Below are positions 27,221 through 36,850 of a stretch of DNA of 64,000 nucleotides, one piece after another. The stretch covers positions 186,001 to 250,000 of the forward strand of contig NZ_JAGEVL010000007.1 in assembly GCF_017583065.1 (NCBI RefSeq), read 5' to 3'. A model generated the notes under the pieces. The model had not been told where the DNA came from. It was given only the letters and a program-made list of their open reading frames with translations, and ran no database searches. Origin of the DNA: Staphylococcus shinii. GTDB lineage: Bacteria; Bacillota; Bacilli; Staphylococcales; Staphylococcaceae. Position 1 is the stretch's first letter. Every line of letters begins with the position of its first letter. A program made the translations under genes and the position numbers.

Positions 27221-28129
27221 ATGGATAAAATGAAAATTAATCAATACGTTTCTTTTTCGAATATAATACAGGGATTTTGGAGAGCGAAAGACTGGCAATG
27301 GACACCGCAACAACTAAATAGATATTTAAACGAATTAGTTGAAAGAGGTATTACAACTATGGACCATGCTGATATTTATGGCTCGTATAGTTGTGAAGGT
27401 ATCTTTGGTGAAGCACTAAAACTATCACCACAACTCCGCGATCAAATAGAAATTGTAACGAAGTGTGGGATTATATTGCCATCAAATCCATTTCATGAAT
27501 CAAGTGGTCATCGCTATGATCATAGTAAAGAGCATATTATTCAATCTGTTGACCGTTCGCTACAAAATTTACAAGTTGAACAATTAGACTCGCTACTTAT
27601 TCATAGACCATCACCTTTAATGGATCCTAACGAAGTGACTGAAGCAATAAAAGCATTAGTCAAACAAGGCAAAGTCAAGTCATTTGGCGTTTCAAACTTC
27701 AACAAATCTGAATATGATTTACTAAGCAAGTGTCTTGTTTGTGATAAATTGCATATCACTTTAAATCAATTAGAAGTATCACCTTATACTTTAGACGCTA
27801 TTGAAAGTGGTACTATTAATCATATGTATAAGGATGATGTTAAAATTATGTCGTGGAGTCCTATGGCAGGTGGCAAGTTATTTAATTTAGAAGACGAAAA
27901 ATCTGCAAGAATCATGGCAGTTCTTTCTCCATTAGCACAAAAATATAATGTAACATCGAATGGTATTATTATAGCATGGTTAAATAAACACCCTGCATCA
28001 CTAATGCCTGTGTTAGGTACACACAAAATTGAACGTATTGATGAAGCGATTAATGGCTTGAAGGTGTCACTTACAGATCAAGAATGGTTTGATATTTATA
28101 CGGCTTCTTTAGGTCACGATATTCCGTAG
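27221..28129 (+). CDS. Aldo/keto reductase (YdhF-like)
   Basis: An NAD(P)H-dependent oxidoreductase of 302 aa with the TIM-barrel aldo/keto reductase fold. The catalytic tetrad is visible: Asp and Tyr in MDHADIYGSY, Lys in IVTKCG, and His in SLLIHRP. Pattern resembles the E. coli YdhF branch. The substrate is unknown. It follows the CobW gene by 34 bp and precedes a small membrane protein by 25 bp, forming a loose four-gene run that ends with DedA. Confidence 0.87.
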   Translation: MDKMKINQYVSFSNIIQGFWRAKDWQWTPQQLNRYLNELVERGITTMDHADIYGSYSCEGIFGEALKLSPQLRDQIEIVTKCGIILPSNPFHESSGHRYDHSKEHIIQSVDRSLQNLQVEQLDSLLIHRPSPLMDPNEVTEAIKALVKQGKVKSFGVSNFNKSEYDLLSKCLVCDKLHITLNQLEVSPYTLDAIESGTINHMYKDDVKIMSWSPMAGGKLFNLEDEKSARIMAVLSPLAQKYNVTSNGIIIAWLNKHPASLMPVLGTHKIERIDEAINGLKVSLTDQEWFDIYTASLGHDIP

Positions 28130-28154
28130 TTTAAATTTTGAAGGAGTAAAAATA

Positions 28155-28454
28155 ATGAATACACAGAACGAACAGCATCAACTAAATCAATATAAATTTC
28201 AACGTAATTTTATTAATTTTCCGTTTTTAGGTTTTGCCTTAGTCATTGCAATATTAAATATTGTGTATCCTGATATTAATATAATGATGACACTTTTTGG
28301 CCTGTTTTTCTTTTATAACGGTGCTATTTTATTCATAGCATTTATTAAGCATTATAAACGTACTATTATTTTGGCATTAATATTAACAATTTTAAGTATG
28401 ATTCTACTTGGTTTATCAATGTATTTATATGCGTTAACGAATAACCTATTTTAA
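28155..28454 (+). CDS. Small hypothetical membrane protein
   Basis: A protein of 99 aa with a polar N-terminus and three hydrophobic segments near residues 21-40, 43-64 and 69-93. AAGGAGTAAAAATA precedes the ATG. No family recognised. It sits between an aldo/keto reductase and DedA genes in the same direction. Confidence 0.65.
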   Translation: MNTQNEQHQLNQYKFQRNFINFPFLGFALVIAILNIVYPDINIMMTLFGLFFFYNGAILFIAFIKHYKRTIILALILTILSMILLGLSMYLYALTNNLF

Positions 28455-28487
28455 TGCTTTGTTTTCAAGACCTATAGGAGGAAATGA

Positions 28488-29099
28488 ATGGAACAGTGGA
28501 TAACGCATTTTATGGAGCAACACGGCTATTTAGGTATAGCATTATTAATCTTTTTGGAAAATATATTTCCTCCAATACCATCTGAAATTATTTTAACGTT
28601 TGGCGGTTTTATGACAACTAAGTCTGACCTTGGCTTTATTGGAGTGACAATTACCTCAACACTTGGTTCTGTTATTGGAGCTATTGTTCTATATGGTATT
28701 GGCGCTTGGATTGGTAAACAGAATTTATATCGCTTTATAAATCGTTATGGAAAGTTTTTACGTGTAAAAACTAAAGATATAGATAGAACGATTAATTGGT
28801 TTGAAAAGTATGGTTACTGGACAATTTTCTTTTGTCGTTTTGTACCACTGTTAAGAAGTTTAATCTCTATCCCAGCAGGCTTAACTCGAATGAATATACC
28901 TTTGTTTATTTTGTTTACTACGATTGGTACATTAATTTGGAATACGGTTTTGATTTATTTAGGTCAAGCCGTGGGTGGAAACTGGCATGCAATTGTTTAT
29001 TACATGGATATTTATTCTAAAATAATTTATTTTGTATTAATTGTTTTAGCCATTTTGATAATTTGGAAATGGATTAAAAGACAAAAAACACATAAGTAA
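28488..29099 (+). CDS. DedA-family membrane protein
   Basis: A protein of 203 aa of the DedA/SNARE-associated family, now linked to flipping of undecaprenyl phosphate and phospholipids. Hallmarks are FLENIFPPIPSEIIL near the N-terminus and the FCRFVPLLRSLISIPAG amphipathic motif with its essential Arg and Pro residues. About five hydrophobic segments are visible and the C-terminus is basic. GGAGGAAATGA lies before the ATG. Whether it is the UptA-type carrier flippase cannot be told. Confidence 0.9.
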   Translation: MEQWITHFMEQHGYLGIALLIFLENIFPPIPSEIILTFGGFMTTKSDLGFIGVTITSTLGSVIGAIVLYGIGAWIGKQNLYRFINRYGKFLRVKTKDIDRTINWFEKYGYWTIFFCRFVPLLRSLISIPAGLTRMNIPLFILFTTIGTLIWNTVLIYLGQAVGGNWHAIVYYMDIYSKIIYFVLIVLAILIIWKWIKRQKTHK

Positions 29100-29199
29100 A
29101 TTTGATAATTTAAATTAACGAAATGAAATCATTATCGTTGGTTAGAGATGATATAATTTATGTAACATAATCAAGAGATTGTATGAGGGAGTTGTTTTT

Positions 29200-30135
29200 A
29201 TGACAAAACAAAAAGTTTCTATTATAGGTGGGGGCAATACGGGAGCGACATTAGCTTTTATCGTTGCGCAACAAGAGTTGGCTGATGTGGTTTTGATTGA
29301 TCGTCCAACAAACGAAGGTCAAGTTAAAGGGAAGGCATTAGATATTTTAGAAAGTAGTCCAGTCTATGGTTTTGATGTAAATGTAAAAGGGTCCGTTGAT
29401 TATACTGATACAAAAGATTCAGATGTTGTAGTAATTACAGCAGGTGTGCCACGTAAACCTGGCATGAGTCGTGATGATTTAGTACAAGTTAATGAGGCTG
29501 TTATGCATGATGTTACAAAAGAAATCGTGAAATATTCACCTGACTGTAAGATTATTGTACTTACCAACCCTGTAGATGCTATGACATATTCTGTATTAAA
29601 AGCTTCTGGATTTCCAAAAGAGCGTGTAATAGGGCAATCTGGTGTATTAGATACGTCAAGATATCTAACATTTATCGCAGAAGCCTTAAATGTATCTGTT
29701 AAAGATATCAAAGGTTTAGTACTAGGCGGTCATGGCGATACGATGGTCCCATTAGTAGATTCAACTAATGTGAACGGCGTACCACTTCATAAATTACTTG
29801 ATGCACAACAAATTGAGGCAATTGTTGAACGTACACGTAAGGGGGGCGCAGAAATTGTAGAATTACTTGGAAATGGTTCAGCTTATTACGCCCCAGCTTC
29901 AGCTGTCTACAGTATGATTGAAGCGATATTAAAAGACCAACATAGATTGCTTCCTAGTATTGCTTTGTTAGAAGGAGAATACCAATTTACTGATATATGT
30001 TTAGGCGTTCCGACAATTTTAAGTTCAAATGGTATTGAACGCATTATAGACTTGAATTTATCTGATGACGAATATGCGCAATTAAAGGTTTCTGCCGAAT
30101 CAGTTCAAGAAGTTAAACAAGCATTAAAGCTTTAA
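29200..30135 (+). CDS. mdh: Malate dehydrogenase
   Basis: An NAD-dependent, LDH-like malate dehydrogenase of 311 aa that interconverts malate and oxaloacetate. The NAD loop is [10 protein letters not shown]; the substrate loop [12 protein letters not shown] carries the Arg residues that select dicarboxylates (lactate dehydrogenases have Gln there); the catalytic His is in [10 protein letters not shown] chose ATG at 29200 (MTKQKVS) behind GAGGGAG. It is monocistronic, closed by a strong terminator. Staphylococci usually rely on Mqo for this step; the presence of a soluble MDH here supports a non-aureus species (inference). Confidence 0.93.
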   Translation: MTKQKVSIIGGGNTGATLAFIVAQQELADVVLIDRPTNEGQVKGKALDILESSPVYGFDVNVKGSVDYTDTKDSDVVVITAGVPRKPGMSRDDLVQVNEAVMHDVTKEIVKYSPDCKIIVLTNPVDAMTYSVLKASGFPKERVIGQSGVLDTSRYLTFIAEALNVSVKDIKGLVLGGHGDTMVPLVDSTNVNGVPLHKLLDAQQIEAIVERTRKGGAEIVELLGNGSAYYAPASAVYSMIEAILKDQHRLLPSIALLEGEYQFTDICLGVPTILSSNGIERIIDLNLSDDEYAQLKVSAESVQEVKQALKL

Positions 30136-30193
30136 AATTTATGGTATGACGGATTCATTTTAAATAGGTGATTTATATATAACGCTTTTAGCT

Positions 30194-30234
30194 AAGAGGT
30201 GGGACATAATAACATGTTCCACCTCTTATTTTTT
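30194..30234 (+). terminator. Rho-independent terminator after mdh
   Basis: AAGAGGTGGGACA pairs with TGTTCCACCTCTT and is followed by a T-run. The core resembles the GGGACA hairpins common in staphylococcal intergenic DNA. Confidence 0.88.
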
Positions 30235-30388
30235 ATCACGTTAGAGCAATAATAAAAATGGTTTAGTTAAAGTTTAGCTCAGTTAATAAAATTTTGAAAT
30301 CTAATATAACGTGTTTAGTTTATTTAGGAAAATGAAGCGATTGGCGGTTATATTATTATTATGGCTGAAGCAATTTATAAATACGTAA

Positions 30389-30427
30389 AAAGCTGCCGAC
30401 AAAATGTTCGAAGACTTGTCGACAGCT
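30389..30427 (-). terminator. Terminator for the minus-strand DUF1361 pair
   Basis: AAGCTG-CGACAA arms pair around a 13-nt loop with one mismatch. Read on the minus strand, the stem is followed by TTTTT. The remaining sequence of 30236-30520 shows no gene. Confidence 0.6.
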
Positions 30428-30520
30428 TAGTAATGAGTATGCAAATTTGTAAATTATTATATACACCCATAAGTAAGAGGTATGTCGTGACCAAAATATA
30501 ATATATACTATATAAATTTA

Positions 30521-30796
30521 TTAAAATCTAAAGACACAAATATATAAAGTTACATATTCAAAAAACGTCAGTATATACATGTATTTTAATCTTAATTTTA
30601 TATTGATAGGGACATTCCAATTTGGAAAACGACGTTCATAATAAAATAGCTGGAGATAAAATAAACCAATACCTAATGGGAATAACATCAATATAATGCT
30701 GTGAAGATATGAAAAGCCTACATCATGTAATAAGTGTCCTATAATCAATTGACATAAAATTAAAACGATAATGAGAACTAAAATATTCCAAGTCAT
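30521..30796 (-). CDS. Small membrane protein, partner of the DUF1361 gene
   Basis: A protein of 91 aa with three hydrophobic segments. Not a family I recognise. Its start overlaps the stop of the upstream DUF1361 gene by 4 bp (ATGA-type coupling), so the two are one operon and may work together in the membrane. Confidence 0.65.
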   Translation of the reverse strand: MTWNILVLIIVLILCQLIIGHLLHDVGFSYLHSIILMLFPLGIGLFYLQLFYYERRFPNWNVPINIKLRLKYMYILTFFEYVTLYICVFRF

Positions 30797-31410
30797 TTTA
30801 CGCTACGCACTCCTTTCGCAAATAGGAATATGATCACTTGTAACGCAATAAGTAATAAAATAAAACGTAACGTATCAGCATTTAAACTCGAGGATACTTC
30901 ATTAAAAATACGAAGCGGTTCATGAATAAGATAAACTGAATGTAGACGTAAGAAACGTCCGATAAATATACCGAGACCATTTAAGAACATCATAACTATA
31001 ATAATTAATCTATTAAGCCAAAGATATTGGGTGAATTGTTCCATTTCTAAAAACATTAAGATTAATAGGTAAATAGCTAGTAATACACCAGATACAAGAA
31101 ATGCAAAGTATGCCCATTCGCTAATTACTAAACCTTGATAAAAATTGAAATTAAACTGATTTAAATGTATTAAGTCAGTAATCATATACAAAGTATTTGG
31201 TACCATAAAGACAAAAATAAGTGTGAAAATAATGAATAATGGCCACTCATATTTGTATTTTGGTTTAAATAAATTTAACAGTAAGCATAGTTCAAACGGC
31301 ACATACGCTAGAAATAGGTTAAGCGTCATAAATTGGAAATAATTATTAAAAAATATTGAAACTAATATCAATATAAGGAAAATGCTTCTAGCGATATAAC
31401 GCGCTTGCAT
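30793..31410 (-). CDS. DUF1361-like membrane protein
   Basis: A polytopic protein of 205 aa with about seven hydrophobic segments. The central FMVPNTLYMITDLIHL segment, with its conserved PNTxY-x-TD block, marks the DUF1361 family, whose role is unknown. It opens with a basic residue pair and begins at ATG 31410. It is co-transcribed with the 91-aa gene. Confidence 0.75.
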   Translation of the reverse strand: MQARYIARSIFLILILVSIFFNNYFQFMTLNLFLAYVPFELCLLLNLFKPKYKYEWPLFIIFTLIFVFMVPNTLYMITDLIHLNQFNFNFYQGLVISEWAYFAFLVSGVLLAIYLLILMFLEMEQFTQYLWLNRLIIIVMMFLNGLGIFIGRFLRLHSVYLIHEPLRIFNEVSSSLNADTLRFILLLIALQVIIFLFAKGVRSVK

Positions 31411-31686
31411 AAATACACCTACTTTCTTTTTAATTAAGCGCTAATATAATAGATTACTAATGAATTGTAATTTAATTGTACATAATTAAATGTAATCAAA
31501 AACACCTTTTGTGCTAATAGACAAAGACCAATATTAACTTATGTTTTTGAAATATGAGACTACATGATACATTTTTTAAATACAAATTTCAATTATTAAC
31601 TTAAATTATACATGTTAAACAAGCAGATATAGCGCTTTAAAAGGGACATTTAAGCGTATAATCTATAGAAAGATAAATCCATGTAT
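31411..31686. other. Intergenic region upstream of the DUF1361 pair
   Basis: AT-rich and non-coding. A small inverted repeat, CGCTTTAAA with TTTAAGCG, lies near 31633-31658. The minus-strand promoter for the DUF1361 genes must be at its left end. I see nothing else. Confidence 0.35.
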
Positions 31687-31724
31687 AAAAACAGAGATGC
31701 TTCTACGATATTGAAACATCCCTG
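31687..31724 (-). terminator. Terminator after the PPC-domain gene
   Basis: On the minus strand, CAGGGATG and CATCTCTG pair (with a G-U) around a 17-nt loop and are followed by TTTTTATAC. Confidence 0.6.
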
Positions 31725-31791
31725 CTTACTAAACGTTGTACATATTGAGTAACATTTAGTCTGAAGTTACTCTTTTACTTTAAATAACAAA

Positions 31792-32211
31792 TTATAAATC
31801 TAACAAGTTTAACCCAATTGTTTCATTGTGTTTGCGATTTATATCTAAAGTTGTCATTGTAATTACAATTTCTGCTGTAGCAGAAACGACAGCTTTAGTT
31901 AAATGCCCACTCAGTGTTTCGTATTGGTTAGTTCCGAAAGTGGCATGCAAATGCGCAAAAGGCTTTTCGTCAATATGAGAAATATTACCCATTAAACTGA
32001 TGAGCTCTAATGGTTCATCGATGGTTTTCTTTTCATAAGTTTTGGTGTCTAAATTATAGAAGTTAAGTTCCGCGCTAGAACATGCGCCAATGCCACTAAC
32101 TGTACCGAATTGACCACCTTGTTCTGTTGCAATATCTGTTACCGCAGATACAATATCTTCACCTTGTTCTAATACTAAAACAATTGTCTTACCATCTACT
32201 TGATAAATCAT
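31792..32211 (-). CDS. PPC/DUF296-domain protein
   Basis: A single-domain protein of 139 aa of the DUF296 (plants and prokaryotes conserved) family. Typical blocks are GTVSGIGACSSAELNFYN and the His-rich PFAHLHATFG that may hold a metal. The family forms trimers; plant members with AT-hooks bind DNA, but this protein has no AT-hook, so DNA binding is unproven. It is monocistronic, divergent from norA with a 204-bp gap. Confidence 0.85.
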   Translation of the reverse strand: MIYQVDGKTIVLVLEQGEDIVSAVTDIATEQGGQFGTVSGIGACSSAELNFYNLDTKTYEKKTIDEPLELISLMGNISHIDEKPFAHLHATFGTNQYETLSGHLTKAVVSATAEIVITMTTLDINRKHNETIGLNLLDL

Positions 32212-32415
32212 ATGAAACCCCCATTCTGAAAATTAGATACACCTTTATTATACAAGTTATAATTACGATATTATATGATAGTGATTAGAAAATGAATTTT
32301 TTATTGTCATTTCTCTTGAAACTGTTATAAAATGTTTTAATGTTAGGCTTGTTCTCGTGTATTAGAGAATTGAAAGCCACGTTAAACAATTTATAAAAAG
32401 AAAGGAGCGAGTAAC

Positions 32416-33576
32416 GTGAAGAAGCAGTTTATTATTTTATATTTTAATATTTTTCTTGTCTTTTTAGGTATTGGTTTAGTTGTTCCTGTGCTCCCCGTTT
32501 ATTTAAAAGATTTAGGTTTAAAAGGTAGCGATTTAGGCATACTTGTAGCTGTATTTGCTTTAGCTCAAATGATTATTTCACCATTTGGTGGTACACTCGC
32601 AGATAAATTAGGTAAAAAGTTAATCATCTGTATTGGCTTAGGCCTATTTGCGATTTCAGAATTCTTATTCGCTGCAAGTCATACGTTCTCACTTCTAATT
32701 ATTTCTAGAGTACTTGGTGGCTTTAGTGCGGGTATGGTTATGCCAGGCGTTACAGGCATGATTGCAGATATTTCATCAGGTAGAGATAAAGCTAAAAACT
32801 TTGGATATATGTCAGCAATAATTAATTCGGGATTTATTTTAGGACCAGGACTTGGTGGGTTATTAGCAGAAGTATCACATAGATTACCTTTCTATGTTGC
32901 AGGCTTTAGTGGCTGTTTAGCCTTATTACTATCGATTATACTTATTAAAAATCCGAAACATGAAACACAAGATGGGTTTACCAAATATCAACCTGAGTTA
33001 CTAGCGAAAATTGACTGGAAAGTCTTTCTTACGCCAATCATTTTAACACTAGTATTAGCTTTCGGGTTATCTTCATTTGAAACACTGTTTCCATTATATA
33101 CTGCTGATAAAGCGCAATATTCTCCTATTGATATCTCATTTGCTATCACAGGCGGCGGTATTTTAGGTGCGGTATTCCAAGTTTTCTTTTTTGATAAGTT
33201 TATGAACTATTTTAAAGAACTAACATTTATTACTTATTCATTGTTATATTCAGCAATTATTCTATTGGCATTAACTTTTGTTCATGGTTATTGGTCAATC
33301 ATGTTCATCAGCTTTATTGTTTTTATTGGTTTCGATATGATTCGCCCAGCTATTACAAATTATTTCTCGAATATAGCAGGAAATAGACAAGGTTTTGCAG
33401 GTGGGTTAAACTCTACGTTTACCAGTATGGGAAACTTTATTGGTCCATTAGTTGCAGGTACATTATATGATATTAATTTTGAGTTTCCATTATACATGTC
33501 AATATTCGTTATGGTTTTAGGTATGTTGGTCATCTTTATAGAGAGTCAATTGAGATCACGATTTAGAAGAACATAA
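32416..33576 (+). CDS. norA: Multidrug efflux MFS transporter NorA
   Basis: A proton-driven drug exporter of 386 aa with 12 membrane segments, exporting fluoroquinolones, dyes and biocides. It closely follows S. aureus NorA (388 aa): GTLADKLGKKLIICIG is motif A, SRVLGGFSAGMVMPGVTG carries motif B and the start of motif C, and GFDMIRPAITNYFSNIAGN and QGFAGGLNSTFTSMGNFIGP are near identical. The start GTG at 32416 lies behind AAAGGAG. MgrA, a known norA regulator, is encoded in the same window. Confidence 0.95.
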   Translation: MKKQFIILYFNIFLVFLGIGLVVPVLPVYLKDLGLKGSDLGILVAVFALAQMIISPFGGTLADKLGKKLIICIGLGLFAISEFLFAASHTFSLLIISRVLGGFSAGMVMPGVTGMIADISSGRDKAKNFGYMSAIINSGFILGPGLGGLLAEVSHRLPFYVAGFSGCLALLLSIILIKNPKHETQDGFTKYQPELLAKIDWKVFLTPIILTLVLAFGLSSFETLFPLYTADKAQYSPIDISFAITGGGILGAVFQVFFFDKFMNYFKELTFITYSLLYSAIILLALTFVHGYWSIMFISFIVFIGFDMIRPAITNYFSNIAGNRQGFAGGLNSTFTSMGNFIGPLVAGTLYDINFEFPLYMSIFVMVLGMLVIFIESQLRSRFRRT

Positions 33577-33707
33577 TTCATTGTAAGAAAGAGGTGGTTA
33601 GGATATATGACCATGGCGTGTCCTAATCTTAAATATGTTATAAATTTTAGCTAAGTGATTGTAAATAAATGTTGAGTTTGTGCGGCTTTTTTGTTTTGGT
33701 AAAAGTG

Positions 33708-33759
33708 GGGCAATGAAATCTGATTAAAAATAATTAGATTTCATTGCCCTGCTTTTTTT
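33708..33759 (+). terminator. Rho-independent terminator downstream of norA
   Basis: GGGCAATGAAATCT pairs perfectly with AGATTTCATTGCCC, followed by GCTTTTTTT. It lies 130 bp past the norA stop; a weaker TTAGGA/TCCTAA repeat near 33598-33626 precedes it. The rest of 33577-33974 holds no convincing gene. Confidence 0.82.
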
Positions 33760-33974
33760 ATTATATGGAATTTTAATTGCGTTAATGGCGATATCTATAT
33801 TAGTCGTATTGAAGGAAGGGTGAATATGACACTTGTATTAAATAAAGTAGGTATTACGTAATAAACATGTAACAAAGGTTACGATTGTTTTAAATTGTGT
33901 TCTATATAAGTTTTTCGTCAATAATCTATGATAACATTATAGGAAATGTAATAACTGTAAGTAAGGGGATAAAC

Positions 33975-34709
33975 TTGAAAAATTTAATTTTAACTATCTT
34001 GGCCTTCCTTCTCGCTTGCTGCTTAGCTTTTCTTCTTTTTATAGCTACGAACCAACAAGCTCTAGGCAAAGTGCATGAAACCATTTCTAGTTTTTCTGTT
34101 GTGGACGAAATTGCAGAAGCTAAAGATATAACTAAAGAAAAAAGTGAGAATCCAATAAATGCAGCAACGGAAAAAGAAACACATAAAGAGCCATATAATG
34201 CCAAAAACTATAAACCTATTGCCAAATTGACGACACATGATTTAAAAAATGACGAAATTGGAAAAGCAAATTTGCCTTCATTTTCCAACTCATTAAAAAA
34301 GGCACAAACATTAGTGAATAAAGATAATAATGCTTCAAATGCTTATAATGATTATGGTATTGATACGACGTGTCAAGGCGTACATTATTACATCTTCACA
34401 TTTGAAAATAAAAGTAAACCAAATACGTATTATCGAGTTACTGTAGATGAATATAATAAAGCAAGCGTTTTTGACAAGTCTTATCAAATAAAACAGCAAA
34501 ATGATAAACCTAATATTTCTCCTCAAGAATCTGAAGTTATAGCACAAAAATATGCTATTGATGAGCTAGGTGAAAACGCAGTGTTAAAAGATGTTAAAGA
34601 ATCGAAAGATGGTATGTTTTATACATTCCATGAATATAAAACAGAAAGAGACTATAAAGTTGTTGTGAATAAAACAGGAGATGTTATTCGTCAACCAGCG
34701 CTTGATTAA
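33975..34709 (+). CDS. Secreted or membrane-anchored PepSY-like protein
   Basis: A protein of 244 aa. A hydrophobic segment at residues 3-26 acts as signal or anchor, then a polar linker rich in Lys/Glu/Thr, then a folded C-terminal half. The last 60 residues (SEVIAQKYAIDELGENAVL ... YKVVVNKTGDVI) look like a PepSY domain, often involved in protease inhibition or extracellular control. I chose TTG at 33975 behind AAGGGGAT; reading further upstream gives no ribosome binding site. A terminator follows. Confidence 0.7.
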   Translation: MKNLILTILAFLLACCLAFLLFIATNQQALGKVHETISSFSVVDEIAEAKDITKEKSENPINAATEKETHKEPYNAKNYKPIAKLTTHDLKNDEIGKANLPSFSNSLKKAQTLVNKDNNASNAYNDYGIDTTCQGVHYYIFTFENKSKPNTYYRVTVDEYNKASVFDKSYQIKQQNDKPNISPQESEVIAQKYAIDELGENAVLKDVKESKDGMFYTFHEYKTERDYKVVVNKTGDVIRQPALD

Positions 34710-34716
34710 GCATTAA

Positions 34717-34764
34717 AAATAGCCACACAAACGTTAATTTATGACGTTTATGTGGTTATTTTTT
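34717..34764 (+). terminator. Terminator after the PepSY-like gene
   Basis: AAATAGCCACA and TGTGGTTATTT arms with AAACG/CGTTT inside form the stem, followed by a T-run. Confidence 0.82.
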
Positions 34765-34785
34765 ATAAATGAAAAAAGTATTAAG

Positions 34786-34797
34786 TGAAACGTTTCA
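34786..34797. promoter_or_regulatory. 12-bp palindrome upstream of galU
   Basis: TGAAACGTTTCA is a perfect palindrome with a central CG, 94 bp upstream of the galU start. It resembles a shortened LacI-family (CcpA-like) operator. No regulator can be assigned from sequence alone. Confidence 0.35.
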
Positions 34798-34890
34798 ATG
34801 TTATGATAATATTAACGGCTAAAAAGGATAATGAAGTGTAGATTATTTTCAATCAGTACGTAAAATTTGTTTAAGAAAGGGATGAGCGTT

Positions 34891-35760
34891 TTGAGAAAAA
34901 TAAAGAAAGCAATCATACCAGCTGCTGGTTTGGGTACGAGGTTTTTGCCGGCTACAAAAGCTATGCCGAAAGAAATGTTGCCAATCTTAGATAAACCGAC
35001 AATTCAATACATAGTTGAAGAAGCGGCTCGTGCAGGTATTGAAGATATCATTATTGTAACAGGTAAACATAAAAGAGCTATTGAAGATCATTTTGATAAT
35101 CAAAAGGAATTAGAAATGATTTTAGAAGACAAGGATAAGCAAGAATTACTTGAAAAAGTGAAATACTCTACAGAGCTTGCGAATATATTCTATGTTAGAC
35201 AAAAAGAGCAAAAAGGATTAGGTCATGCGATTTATTCTGCGCGTCAATTTATAGGCGATGAACCCTTTGCAGTATTATTAGGTGACGATATAGTTGAATC
35301 TGAAACGCCAGCGATTAAACAATTGATGAATGCTTATGAAGAAACTGGAAAATCAGTGATTGGTGTACAAGAAGTTAAAGAAAATTTAACGCATAGATAT
35401 GGTATTATCGATCCTATGAAAAAGTTAGGTAGAAAATATGAAGTGGCTAAATTTGTTGAAAAACCAAAACAAGGCACGGCACCTTCTAACTTAGCTATCA
35501 TGGGACGTTATGTATTGACTGCGGATATCTTTGATTATTTAGCGACACAAGGTAAAGGCGCAGGTGGCGAAATTCAACTTACAGATGCAATTGAACGTTT
35601 AAACACAAATGATCAAGTTTACGCTTATGACTTTGAAGGTGAACGGTATGATGTTGGTGAAAAATTAGGATTTGTGAAAACTACGATTGAATACGCTTTG
35701 AAAGATGAAACAATGCGAGATGAATTAACTGATTTTATTAAAAGTTTGAAATTAGATTAA
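34891..35760 (+). CDS. galU: UTP-glucose-1-phosphate uridylyltransferase
   Basis: A nucleotidyltransferase of 289 aa that makes UDP-glucose from UTP and glucose-1-phosphate; also called GtaB. The nucleotide-binding opening is [20 protein letters not shown], followed by [20 protein letters not shown], and GDDIVESE and VEKPKQG further on. UDP-glucose feeds diglucosyl-diacylglycerol, the anchor of lipoteichoic acid. I chose TTG at 34891 (MRKIKKA) behind AAAGGGATG; the ATG at 34882 overlaps the ribosome binding site. It is monocistronic. Confidence 0.94.
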   Translation: MRKIKKAIIPAAGLGTRFLPATKAMPKEMLPILDKPTIQYIVEEAARAGIEDIIIVTGKHKRAIEDHFDNQKELEMILEDKDKQELLEKVKYSTELANIFYVRQKEQKGLGHAIYSARQFIGDEPFAVLLGDDIVESETPAIKQLMNAYEETGKSVIGVQEVKENLTHRYGIIDPMKKLGRKYEVAKFVEKPKQGTAPSNLAIMGRYVLTADIFDYLATQGKGAGGEIQLTDAIERLNTNDQVYAYDFEGERYDVGEKLGFVKTTIEYALKDETMRDELTDFIKSLKLD

Positions 35761-35867
35761 AGTTTTGAATTAAAAATTATACAAGGATGATAAATAAAGT
35801 TAAAATCCTATCATTTGTGCTGTTATATGTATCAATCGGAGAGGTTGATATACTATGAGGTGATGAA

Positions 35868-36353
35868 ATGAAACAAAAGAAAACAAACGCGATGCGAATA
35901 TTAGACAGACAAGCTATAGCATATAGCGTGAATACATATGATATTAGTACACAACATATGGATGGAGAACATGTAGCCCAAAAAGTAGGCGTTGCTCCAG
36001 AACATGTATATAAAACGCTTGTGTTAGAGAATACAGCGCATGAACACTTCGTTTTTATTATACCAGTAAATAAAACATTAGATATGAAAGCAGCAGCCCA
36101 GTCAGTGGCAGAAAAAAAGTTGAATTTAATGCCGCTTGATCAATTGAAAAAGGTTACTGGTTATATTAGAGGTGGTTGTTCGCCAATAGGAATGAAGCGT
36201 CAGTTTCCAACAGTGATTGACCAACATGCTGTAGCATTAGATTCAATATACGTAAGTGGCGGAGACCGAGGGGTTCAAATTAATATAAAAGTAGAAGATT
36301 TAATCGCAGTAACACAAGCGCAAGTTGTACATGTCGTACAAGAGGTAATGTAG
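35868..36353 (+). CDS. ybaK: Cys-tRNA(Pro)/Cys-tRNA(Cys) deacylase YbaK/EbsC
   Basis: A YbaK-type aminoacyl-tRNA editing protein of 161 aa. It hydrolyses Cys-tRNA(Pro) made in error by prolyl-tRNA synthetase. The start KKTNAMRILDRQAIAYSV, the VYKTLVLE strand, the catalytic Lys region IIPVNKTLDMKAAA and the GYIRGGCSPIGMKRQFPTVI block are typical of the family. GAGGTGATGAA lies before the ATG. Confidence 0.9.
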   Translation: MKQKKTNAMRILDRQAIAYSVNTYDISTQHMDGEHVAQKVGVAPEHVYKTLVLENTAHEHFVFIIPVNKTLDMKAAAQSVAEKKLNLMPLDQLKKVTGYIRGGCSPIGMKRQFPTVIDQHAVALDSIYVSGGDRGVQINIKVEDLIAVTQAQVVHVVQEVM

Positions 36354-36628
36354 CACGGACATAGCATTATAACTGATTTAACTTAACATACATGTCAAAT
36401 TGAACTATCTAGAAAGCGGCTTTTGCTACTAAGAAAGTATTAAGATTAAAGGTTTCCTTAATAATGTATGTTTAACCACTTTATAACTTTTATACATAAG
36501 GCCCTTTGTTAATTTAGTTCTGTTTATTAAATTTTATACAAATGTCTTTTTTTGTACTCAAGTAGAAACTTTGTAACGTGCTAATGCTAAGCTAAATATG
36601 TAAGCTTGTTATTATAAGGTTTTGCTAT
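36354..36628. other. Non-coding stretch between ybaK and fruR
   Basis: No ORF with a ribosome binding site. A strong terminator closes this stretch at 36629-36678, some 276 bp beyond the ybaK stop, so either the ybaK message has a long 3' end or a small RNA starts here. I see no definite promoter. Confidence 0.35.
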
Positions 36629-36678
36629 AAATAGCCATGAAGCAATCTATAACGATAGATTACTTTATGGCTATTTTT
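36629..36678 (+). terminator. Strong terminator upstream of the fru promoter
   Basis: AAATAGCCAT pairs with ATGGCTATTT, extended inward with a few mismatches to AATCTAT/ATAGATT, and followed by TTTTT. Confidence 0.8.
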
Positions 36679-36810
36679 AGTATGTTTATTTTTGAGAAGA
36701 GAGATTTAAATCGAAGTTAACCTTTTATTAAATTTGATCTATACGAAAATAAAGCAGATAAGTGTATTAAGAACAAAATTTGACATAAACATGAATTTTC
36801 CCAACTAATA

Positions 36811-36850
36811 ATTGACTGTTTTTGATTGTTTTTGACAAAAAATGATTGAA
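36811..36850 (+). promoter_or_regulatory. Phased TTGA-repeat operator of fruRKA
   Basis: Four TGAYTG/TGACAA-type units recur with a period of 10-11 bp (TTGACTGTTT, TTGATTGTTT, TTGACAAAAA, TGATTGAAAA) just upstream of and overlapping the -35. DeoR-type sugar regulators such as LacR and FruR bind similar T/A-rich direct repeats, so this is a candidate FruR operator. Confidence 0.5.

Noticed and set aside
33826..33861. An 11-residue ORF (MTLVLNKVGIT) behind GGAAGGG between norA and the PepSY-like gene
   Set aside because: Has an acceptable ribosome binding site, but it is very short and shows no structure or conserved context; it may be chance or a gene remnant.
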